The notes beneath the pieces are model-generated. The model was not told where the DNA came from, searched no databases, and worked only from the letters and a program-made list of their open reading frames with translations. The translations under genes were made by a program, and so were the position numbers. Below are positions 1-5,240 of a DNA stretch of 5,240 bases, one piece after another; position 1 is the stretch's first letter; the number at the start of each line of letters is the position of its first letter. Source of the stretch: Bacteroidales bacterium (lineage in GTDB: Bacteria > Bacteroidota > Bacteroidia > Bacteroidales > WCHB1-69); contig JAIROC010000401.1 in assembly GCA_031257735.1 (NCBI GenBank), forward strand, positions 1-5,240, written 5' to 3'.

Positions 1-1
1 T

Positions 2-97
2 ATTCATAATATCGCTGTCAAAGCGGTAGATAATAACGGTCTGGAAAATATTGAGATTATCAAGTTGAAAGTAAACGGAGCGCTGGAAATACAGTAA
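2..97 (+). CDS. C-terminal end of an unidentified protein (5' part outside window)
   Basis: An open frame runs in from the left edge and ends at TAA 95-97, giving 31 residues with no start codon in view. The visible stretch includes VKAVDNNGLE followed by alternating hydrophobic residues (IEIIKLKVNG). That pattern is typical of the last beta strands of an Ig-like or fibronectin-like domain at the end of secreted Bacteroidota enzymes; this resemblance is an inference from a short fragment. The frame uses ordinary codons and stops 51 bases before the peptidase start, so it is probably the real end of an upstream gene on the same strand. The identity of the whole protein cannot be determined here. 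Confidence 0.6.
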   Translation: MHNIAVKAVDNNGLENIEIIKLKVNGALEIQ

Positions 98-148
98 CTT
101 TTGAAAGAATAAGCAATAAATAAATCGAACAAAAAAAATAAAAAGTAT

Positions 149-2476
149 ATGTCAATGAAAAGTATTTTCTTTATGCTGTTGTTATTGTTTGGGAGTTATA
201 TTCATGCCCAAACGCGTACCGATTCCATTCATGTAGTAAACTATGATATACATTTATCTGTTGTTGACTTTGAAAGTGAAACAATAGATGGATATGTAGA
301 TATGCATGTTTTGATAAAAATGAATAACCTTCCTTATATTGACTTGGATCTTGCAAGTACGCTTTCGGTTGATAGTGTCTTATTGGATAATGTTTTTGAC
401 GCTTCCTTTACACATCAGGAAAATTTGCTTCGGATCATGCTGACACATACATATTCAGAACAGGATACAATTGCTTTACGGGTTTATTACAGAGGATTTC
501 CTGAGAATGATCGTCAGTGGGGTGGATTTTTTTTCAAAGGAGAATATGCCTATACCATAAATTGTTCGTTTGAAAAAATTCCCCATAATTATGGACGTGC
601 ATGGTATCCCTGTATAGATATGTTTACGGATAAATCTATATATAGCTTTAATATACGTACACAAAACAATAAAAAAGCCATCTGTAATGGATTATTAATT
701 GATTCTTTGTCATTGGGCGATAATACAATTATATGGAAATGGAAATTAAAAGATCCCATTCCGACCTATCTGGCTGCTTTCGCGGTTGGAAATTACGAAG
801 TATATAAGGATACTTTTCAGAGCATCGCAGGAAATAATATTCCGATTGAAATATATGCACCGCCTTCTTATATTGACAATGTAGCTGCATCATTTGTCAA
901 TTTAAAGACAATCGCACAGGATTATGAACGGCGGTTTGTGCCTTATCCCAGAGAACGTATCGGCTATGTGTTAGTTGGCTTACCGGGCGGCGCCATGGAA
1001 CATTCTACTAATATCGCCTATCCATTTAATTACGTAAATGGAACACTGTTGTATGAAAGTGTTTATGCGCATGAACTCTCTCATGAATGGTTTGGAAATT
1101 TGATTACCTGTGAAAAAGCAGAAGAAATGTGGATAAATGAAGGCTTTGCTACTTACTGCGCCTTATTGATTAACGAGATATTGTATCGCGATGAAGACCC
1201 TGATGTAGATGGATATAAAACAGCTATCCGAGACTTGCACCGTAGCGTATTGACAGAAACACATCTTAATGACAGAGCATATTATGCGCTCAATAATGTT
1301 CCTTTGGAAGTAACATACGGCTCTACTACATACAATAAAGGCGGACTTGTTATTCACACATTGAGAAATTATCTTGGGGATACGCTTTTTTTCAGAGGAG
1401 TACGGTCTGTTCTTACGGATTATGCTTTTAAAAATATTCATTCCAAAGCATTTTTCGATCATTTATCACAGGCTACAAATGTAGATTTGACCGATTTTTA
1501 TGAAGCCTATATCAATCAACCGGGATTTTTTCATTTTTCGATAGACTCCATTTGTAAATTGACAGGGATAAATCAATACAAAGTGTATGTTCGTCAGCGG
1601 AAACATTTTGCAACAAATTTTGCTAACAGCAATCGGATTGATTTAACTTTTTTTGATCACAAGGGGAATAGTTTTACAAAAGAAAACTTCCAATTTTCTG
1701 GCGAATATGGGGAAGAAAATATCAGTATTCCCTTTGAACCTGATTTTGGAATAGTGGATTTCTATGAAAAACTGTCGGATGCTGTCCTGGATTATAATCT
1801 CTATCTGACAGAACAGAAAAATATTGACTGTGAACTTGCATTGATAAGGGTTATAGTTACCGATATTAAGGATACTTCCTTTATGCGAATAGAATATAAT
1901 ATGGTAAAACCTGATGACCCAAAAACAAACAATCCACTTATTTACCGTATATCAGACAATCATTATTGGCGAGTGGAATATACAGGTAATTTTGCGGCAG
2001 AATTACTTTTTGTATATAATTCTATGTATTCGTCTTCTATTGATTATCAACTGATGCATGGCTATGAAATAAATAATTTGAAATTACTTTACAGAAGAAA
2101 TCCAACGGAAGATTGGCGTGCAATATCCTGTACACGTCAGAGTACTGCTGCTGGAAAAGGATATTTTAAAACATCTTTATTGCCCGGTGAATATACTTTG
2201 GCAGTAGGTGATCCCAAATTAGCTGTAAATAAATATGAAGAAAGTGATATTCTTGTATATCCAAATCCAACTTCGGAAATAATTAATCTTTTTATTCCCG
2301 ATAAACAGATTACTCACTTTTCTATGCTGGATATGCAAGGAAAAATAATACTCACACGCAAAGTAGATTCGGAATTGATGCAAATAAATATGAATGCTTA
2401 TGCATCGGAAGCATATACTTTCCGCTTCTACAAAAATAAAAAACAAATAAACAAGACAATAAAAGTAATTAAATAA
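149..2476 (+). CDS. Secreted M1-family zinc metallopeptidase with T9SS C-terminal sorting domain
   Basis: Predicted zinc-dependent peptidase of the M1 (gluzincin aminopeptidase) family, exported and probably surface-attached or released. Residues 1-20 form a signal peptide (Met-Ser-Met-Lys, a Leu-rich core, likely cleavage after A20); Met3 is an equally plausible start. Residues about 25-230 are the M1 N-terminal beta domain. The catalytic domain has a GAMEN-type exopeptidase motif in the variant form G281-A-M-E-H285, the zinc site HELSH at 308-312 with E309 as general base and E331 as third ligand (exact 18-residue spacing), and Y395 in TYNKGG as the probable transition-state tyrosine. Residues about 462-696 are an unassigned, apparently beta-rich region. 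From about 697 a type A sorting domain begins (ILVYPNP at 701-707), ending in a basic tail (KKQINKTIKVIK), as in proteins exported by the type IX secretion system. No key catalytic residue is missing. The substrate is unknown. It lies 20 bases upstream of lpxD and probably shares its transcript. Confidence 0.93.
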   Translation: MSMKSIFFMLLLLFGSYIHAQTRTDSIHVVNYDIHLSVVDFESETIDGYVDMHVLIKMNNLPYIDLDLASTLSVDSVLLDNVFDASFTHQENLLRIMLTHTYSEQDTIALRVYYRGFPENDRQWGGFFFKGEYAYTINCSFEKIPHNYGRAWYPCIDMFTDKSIYSFNIRTQNNKKAICNGLLIDSLSLGDNTIIWKWKLKDPIPTYLAAFAVGNYEVYKDTFQSIAGNNIPIEIYAPPSYIDNVAASFVNLKTIAQDYERRFVPYPRERIGYVLVGLPGGAMEHSTNIAYPFNYVNGTLLYESVYAHELSHEWFGNLITCEKAEEMWINEGFATYCALLINEILYRDEDPDVDGYKTAIRDLHRSVLTETHLNDRAYYALNNVPLEVTYGSTTYNKGGLVIHTLRNYLGDTLFFRGVRSVLTDYAFKNIHSKAFFDHLSQATNVDLTDFYEAYINQPGFFHFSIDSICKLTGINQYKVYVRQRKHFATNFANSNRIDLTFFDHKGNSFTKENFQFSGEYGEENISIPFEPDFGIVDFYEKLSDAVLDYNLYLTEQKNIDCELALIRVIVTDIKDTSFMRIEYNMVKPDDPKTNNPLIYRISDNHYWRVEYTGNFAAELLFVYNSMYSSSIDYQLMHGYEINNLKLLYRRNPTEDWRAISCTRQSTAAGKGYFKTSLLPGEYTLAVGDPKLAVNKYEESDILVYPNPTSEIINLFIPDKQITHFSMLDMQGKIILTRKVDSELMQINMNAYASEAYTFRFYKNKKQINKTIKVIK

Positions 2477-2496
2477 TTCAAACAAATAAACAGACC

Positions 2497-3534
2497 ATGA
2501 CATTTACAGTGAAAGAAATTGCGGACGTTATTGGAGGGATTGTAGATGGTAATCCTGATGCAGTCATCACTAAATTTTCAAAAATTGAAGAAGGAGAAGA
2601 GGGCGGTTTGTCTTTTTTATCCAATGTAAAATACACTCCTCATATATACACCACAAAAGCTACTGCAGTATTGGTAAGCACAGATTTTGTTCCGACAAAT
2701 CCTGTCCATGCAACCCTTATCCGTATAGAAGAACCTTATGTGGCATTTGCCAAACTGATGGCATTTTATAATCAGAAGAAAAACAAAACAGGTATTTCGA
2801 AACATGCCGCTATTGCCGAAAATACAGTATGGGGAAAAGATATATATATTGGAGATTTTGTTTCTATTGCTGAAGATGTTGTATTGGGGGACAATGTAAA
2901 AATATATCCTCATTGTTATATAGGCGAAGGAGTGAGAATTGGCAATAATACGGTATTAAATCCGGGGGTGAAAATTCATCATGGATGTGTTATCGGAAAT
3001 GACTGTACAATTCATGCAGGAGCTATCATAGGCGCTGATGGATTTGGTTTTGCTCCGCAAAAAGATAATCAATACCTCAAAATACCTCAACTTGGTAATG
3101 TCGTTATCGAAGACAATGTGGATATTGGCGCTCAAACCTGTATTGACCGTTCTACTTTAGGGTCTACTATCATACGCAAAGGAGTAAAGTTATGCAATTT
3201 TATTCAGATTGCTCACAATTGCGAAATTGGAGAAAATACAGTTATGGCTGCGCAATGCGGAGTTTCAGGGTCTACAAAGATTGGAAAGAATTGTGTTTTT
3301 GGAGGACAGGTAGGCGTAAATTGGCATCTCACTGTAGGGAATAATGTACAGGTGGGCGCGCAAAGCGCTATCAGTAATAATGTCAAAGAAAATGCAACCC
3401 TGTTGGGAACTCCAGCTTTTAAGGCTTCTGACTGTATTAAGTCTTATGCTATTTTTAAGTTTCTTCCCCGTTATGTTGCCCGCATCGAAGAATTGGAAAC
3501 AAAACTGAAGGAGTTAGAGAAATCGAAAGAGTAA
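2497..3534 (+). CDS. lpxD: UDP-3-O-acylglucosamine N-acyltransferase LpxD (lipid A biosynthesis)
   Basis: LpxD transfers a 3-hydroxyacyl chain from acyl carrier protein to the 2-amino group of UDP-3-O-acyl-glucosamine, the third step of lipid A synthesis, in the cytoplasm. The 345 residues are normal for the family. Residues 1-100 are the LpxD N-terminal uridine-binding domain (LSFLSNVKY, then TKATAVLV). Residues about 104-300 are left-handed beta-helix hexapeptide repeats, including G179-ADGFGFAP187, the D217-R218 pair, and IAHN with H240 matching the catalytic histidine (E. coli H239). The C-terminus is a charged helix (RIEELETKLKELE) as in trimeric LpxD. Two positions are unusual: C233, seven residues before H240, where Asp is normal, and W276 just before H277, where Gly is normal. 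The ATG follows the peptidase stop by 20 bases. The usual lpxC-fabZ and lpxA genes are absent downstream in the window, so this may be a paralogue or a relocated gene. Identity as LpxD family is secure; exact substrate or acyl preference is not. Confidence 0.93.
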   Translation: MTFTVKEIADVIGGIVDGNPDAVITKFSKIEEGEEGGLSFLSNVKYTPHIYTTKATAVLVSTDFVPTNPVHATLIRIEEPYVAFAKLMAFYNQKKNKTGISKHAAIAENTVWGKDIYIGDFVSIAEDVVLGDNVKIYPHCYIGEGVRIGNNTVLNPGVKIHHGCVIGNDCTIHAGAIIGADGFGFAPQKDNQYLKIPQLGNVVIEDNVDIGAQTCIDRSTLGSTIIRKGVKLCNFIQIAHNCEIGENTVMAAQCGVSGSTKIGKNCVFGGQVGVNWHLTVGNNVQVGAQSAISNNVKENATLLGTPAFKASDCIKSYAIFKFLPRYVARIEELETKLKELEKSKE

Positions 3535-3544
3535 ACAGGACAAC

Positions 3545-3874
3545 ATGAACAATATATTCAATTTGGAAAATATTCCTTTCTCGTTAAATGAAGAAGTTAC
3601 AAACATTCTTGCATCATCAGGAAATATTAGAATAGAGAGAATTGTTTCTTTTGGGCAAACTACCCGTGAAAATGAATGGTATGACCAAAACCAAGATGAA
3701 TTTGTCTTATTATTACAGGGAAAAGCTCGGATCGGATTTGATAATGGAGAAGAAAAATATCTTTCCAAAGGTAACTTTCTGATAATTCCTGCTCATACAC
3801 GACATCGGGTCAATTATACTTCTGTCAAACCGATTTGCATTTGGCTTACTGTGTTTTTTGATAAAAACGAATAG
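3545..3874 (+). CDS. Small single-domain cupin protein
   Basis: A 109-residue protein consisting of one cupin beta barrel, with no signal peptide, so presumably cytoplasmic. It resembles a widespread family of small cupins with a WYDQ...DE(F/W)V..LQG core and an IPAHTRHRV segment. Motif 1 is E52-FVLLLQ-G59, which keeps the E(x)6G part but lacks the HxH metal ligands (Y46, D47, Q48 and Q50 lie there instead). Motif 2 is G76-NFLII-P82-A-H84-TR-H87, with His84 where Gly is typical, followed by R88-V89 and a terminal hydrophobic strand (IWLTVFF). Possible metal ligands are E52, H84 and H87, but this is inference. It starts 10 bases after lpxD, with a weak AGGA at 3537-3540, and its stop abuts the aminotransferase ATG. 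No enzyme activity can be assigned; a ligand-binding or sensing role is equally possible. Confidence 0.85.
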   Translation: MNNIFNLENIPFSLNEEVTNILASSGNIRIERIVSFGQTTRENEWYDQNQDEFVLLLQGKARIGFDNGEEKYLSKGNFLIIPAHTRHRVNYTSVKPICIWLTVFFDKNE

Positions 3875-3877
3875 ATG
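3872..3877 (+). promoter_or_regulatory. Stop-start junction TAG-ATG, probable translational coupling
   Basis: The cupin stop codon (3872-3874) and the aminotransferase start codon (3875-3877) are directly adjacent with no spacer. There is no clear Shine-Dalgarno sequence before the ATG (the preceding bases are A-rich, within the last cupin codons). Ribosomes finishing the cupin could re-initiate on the aminotransferase, giving matched expression of the two proteins. The adjacency is seen directly; coupling is inference. Confidence 0.6.
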
Positions 3878-5080
3878 AACTTTAGAGAATTATTTTACCG
3901 TCATATTGCGCAAACCTCTTCTGAACCTTTGGCTATTGAAATAGAAAAAGCAGAAGGTATTTATTTATATTCTCCTGACGGAAAATCATATATGGATATG
4001 ATTTCGGGTATTTCTGTCAGCAATGTTGGACATTGTCATCCCAAAGTAGTGAAGGCAATACAAGAGCAGCTAACAAAATACATGCACATTTTAGTTTATG
4101 GGGAAATGATACAAAGTCCGCAGGTATTGTTAGCGCAACGGTTAGCAAGTCTTCTCCCCGATAATTTAAGCGCTGTTTATTTTGTTAATTCGGGAACAGA
4201 AGCCATTGAAGGAGCCATAAAGTTAGCAAAACGTTTCACCGGACGAACGGAAATTATTTCCTGTTTCAATGCCTATCACGGTAGTACGCATGGTGCGATG
4301 AGCCTGATGGGAAATGATAACTATACACGTGCTTTTCGTCCTTTACTTCCGAATTGCAATCGTATCCGATTTGGTAATCTTGACGATATTGAACAAATAA
4401 CCAATGCTACCGCTGCTTTTGTAGTGGAAGTTGTACAGGGGGAAGCTGGTGTGAGGTTTGCCGATAATACTTATTGGCAACAGCTCAGAAAACATTGTAA
4501 TCAAACGGGAACACTATTGATTTTGGATGAAATACAAACGGGTTTTGGTAGAACGGGTACTTTATTTGCTTTTGAACAAACAGGGATTAATCCTGATATT
4601 TTGGTTCTTGCCAAAGCAATGGGGGGTGGTATGCCGATTGGGGCTTTTATTTCTTCTAATGAAATCATGCACGTCTTGACATACAATCCTGTTTTGGGAC
4701 ACATGACAACCTTTGGTGGACATCCTGTGTGTTGTGCTGCTGCGCTTGCTTCTCTTGATATTATAGAGGGCGAACATCTCTATAAAACTGTCGATAATAA
4801 AGCCAAATTATTCAAATCTTTATTAAAGAACTTGCCCTACTTAAAAGAATTTCGACAACAGGGTTTAATGATGGCATTAGAATGGGAAGATACTCAACTG
4901 AACTTTAATATCATTCAACATTGCATAGAACAAGGCGTATTGACGGATTGGTTTCTATTTTGTGATACTGCCATGCGTATTGCTCCGCCATTAATTATCT
5001 CGGAAAAAGAAATTAAACAGGTTTGTAACCTTATTTACAACGTAATAACTTCATTAGTTGAACAGAGTTATGAGTTATGA
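3875..5080 (+). CDS. Class III PLP-dependent aminotransferase (acetylornithine/ornithine/GABA aminotransferase type)
   Basis: Predicted cytoplasmic omega-type aminotransferase of fold type I, moving an amino group from an amine or omega-amino acid to a 2-oxo acid. All expected landmarks are present in 401 residues: SGTEA at 106-110 (PLP phosphate contact), Y134-H135-G136-S137-T138 (ring stacking region), the LILDEIQTGFGRTG segment with D218 bonding the PLP ring nitrogen, the Schiff-base lysine K247 in LAKAMGGGMPIGAF, and the TTFGGHPV phosphate loop. The N-terminus (FRELFYRHIAQTSSEP) matches a Bacteroidota subgroup usually annotated only as aspartate aminotransferase family or putative acetylornithine aminotransferase, so substrate is left open. 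The start is fixed by the preceding stop: TAG 3872-3874 is immediately followed by ATG. The last codons (S398-Y-E-L401 and the TGA stop) are made of a heptamer repeat that continues past the gene, so the extreme C-terminus is probably not ancestral. Confidence 0.92.
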   Translation: MNFRELFYRHIAQTSSEPLAIEIEKAEGIYLYSPDGKSYMDMISGISVSNVGHCHPKVVKAIQEQLTKYMHILVYGEMIQSPQVLLAQRLASLLPDNLSAVYFVNSGTEAIEGAIKLAKRFTGRTEIISCFNAYHGSTHGAMSLMGNDNYTRAFRPLLPNCNRIRFGNLDDIEQITNATAAFVVEVVQGEAGVRFADNTYWQQLRKHCNQTGTLLILDEIQTGFGRTGTLFAFEQTGINPDILVLAKAMGGGMPIGAFISSNEIMHVLTYNPVLGHMTTFGGHPVCCAAALASLDIIEGEHLYKTVDNKAKLFKSLLKNLPYLKEFRQQGLMMALEWEDTQLNFNIIQHCIEQGVLTDWFLFCDTAMRIAPPLIISEKEIKQVCNLIYNVITSLVEQSYEL

Positions 5081-5099
5081 GTTATGGGTTATGAGTTAT
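5065..5099 (+). repeat. Five tandem copies of heptamer GAGTTAT overlapping the aminotransferase 3' end
   Basis: Copies lie at 5065-5071, 5072-5078, 5079-5085, 5086-5092 (variant GGGTTAT) and 5093-5099. The array begins in the third base of codon 397 of the aminotransferase, supplies its last four codons and its TGA stop, and continues 19 bases into the intergenic tail. Because seven is not a multiple of three, the array places TTA (TAA on the reverse strand) in all three reverse frames and TGA in two of three forward frames; the variant fourth copy removes the third. Heptamers of this type are, as I recall, scattered between genes in several Bacteroidota genomes; their function is unknown to me. 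Confidence 0.9.
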
Positions 5100-5126
5100 T
5101 TTAGTTTGCGTCAGCCTAACTCATAA
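5089..5126 (+). repeat. Inverted repeat formed by the heptamer array and a reverse copy (possible hairpin)
   Basis: TTATGAGTTA at 5089-5098 has its perfect reverse complement TAACTCATAA at 5117-5126, with an 18-base loop between. The stem is 10 bp and AT-rich, and it could be extended by G-U pairs in RNA. The right arm is not followed by a clear T run, so as a rho-independent terminator it is weak. It could still mark transcript end processing, or the two arms may be ends of a small inserted unit. The pairing is seen directly; any function is inference. Confidence 0.6.
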
Positions 5127-5196
5127 TTAGTGTCTGTCCGAAAACGCATAAATTCATTTCTTCAATGTATAATTGTAATCAGAGAATAACGGTAAA

Positions 5197-5239
5197 GGGC
5201 TGAAAGCCCGCAATCAATAGCACAGGGCAACGCCCTGTG
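5197..5239. repeat. REP-like pair of compact GC-rich hairpins
   Basis: Two perfect hairpins lie side by side in otherwise AT-rich DNA. The first is GGGCT (5197-5201), loop GAA, AGCCC (5205-5209). The second is CACAGGGC (5221-5228), loop AAC, GCCCTGTG (5232-5239). They are separated by 11 bases. Short, GC-rich tandem stem-loops in an intergenic region are the usual form of REP or BIME elements, and I recall similar GGGC-type stems being repeated in Bacteroidota genomes. The window ends one base after the second stem, so more copies may follow. It could also serve as a transcription barrier or protect the 3' end of the mRNA. Copy number in the genome is not visible here. Confidence 0.65.
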
Positions 5240-5240
5240 T

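Noticed and set aside
98..148. Possible Bacteroides-type promoter before the peptidase (TTTG at 100-103 followed by TAAATCGA at 121-128).
   Set aside because: The downstream element matches TAnnTTTG only at the TA and one T, and such short motifs are expected by chance in AT-rich DNA. The 50-base gap could equally be an internal operon spacer.
527..534. Run of eight T in the peptidase gene, a possible slippage site.
   Set aside because: It encodes the plausible GGFFFKG stretch in an intact frame of a full-length protein, and T runs of this length are common in AT-rich genomes.
1163..1462. Reverse-strand open frame of 99 codons opposite the peptidase catalytic region.
   Set aside because: It lies wholly within a well-supported gene on the other strand, has no recognisable domain and a Cys/Ile-rich composition typical of a shadow frame. 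The other reverse-strand frames in the window were rejected for the same reason.
3071..3090. Perfect tandem duplication of a 10-base unit (AATACCTCAA twice) inside lpxD.
   Set aside because: The encoded stretch (QYLKIPQLGN) is what LpxD homologues have at this place, and the frame is intact, so it looks like coincidence of codon choice rather than a recent duplication or phase switch.
4621..4626. Run of six G in the aminotransferase gene, considered as a phase-variable tract.
   Set aside because: It encodes the conserved Gly-rich loop after the PLP lysine (AMGGGMP), and six G is short for a phase-variable tract.
5129..5240. Reverse-strand reading from the right edge (RALPCAIDCGLSALYR) as a possible small gene.
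   Set aside because: It is the translation of the hairpin element and soon meets a stop; repeats of this kind often give spurious small hypothetical proteins.

Overview
The window looks like chromosomal DNA from a member of the Bacteroidota, probably Bacteroidales-like. The reasons are the AT-rich composition, A-rich leaders in place of strong Shine-Dalgarno sites, a secreted peptidase ending in a type IX secretion (Por) sorting domain, and an LpxD whose sequence style matches Bacteroidota homologues. The exact genus cannot be read from the sequence.

Layout, all genes on the + strand: (1) the last 31 codons of an unidentified protein, ending at 97; (2) a 50-base A-rich gap; (3) a 775-residue secreted M1-family metallopeptidase with signal peptide, HExxH-18-E zinc site and C-terminal T9SS sorting domain (149-2476); (4) lpxD, a lipid A biosynthesis N-acyltransferase (2497-3534); (5) a 109-residue single-domain cupin (3545-3874); (6) a class III PLP-dependent aminotransferase of the acetylornithine/ornithine/GABA aminotransferase type (3875-5080); (7) a 160-base non-coding tail with five heptamer repeats, an inverted copy of them, and two compact GC-rich hairpins resembling a REP element.

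The four complete genes are separated by 20, 10 and 0 bases, so they are probably co-transcribed. The cupin stop and the aminotransferase start abut (TAG-ATG), which suggests translational coupling. There is no obvious single pathway joining a secreted peptidase, a lipid A enzyme, a cupin and an aminotransferase.

The window is mostly ordinary, and I do not see a defence island, CRISPR array, intact insertion sequence or clearly new system. The points most worth a second look are two unusual residues around the active-site histidines of LpxD together with the absence of the usual lpxC/fabZ and lpxA neighbours on the two sides visible here; the pairing of a cupin lacking the HxH metal motif with an aminotransferase; and a heptamer repeat that has overwritten the 3' end and stop codon of the aminotransferase gene.
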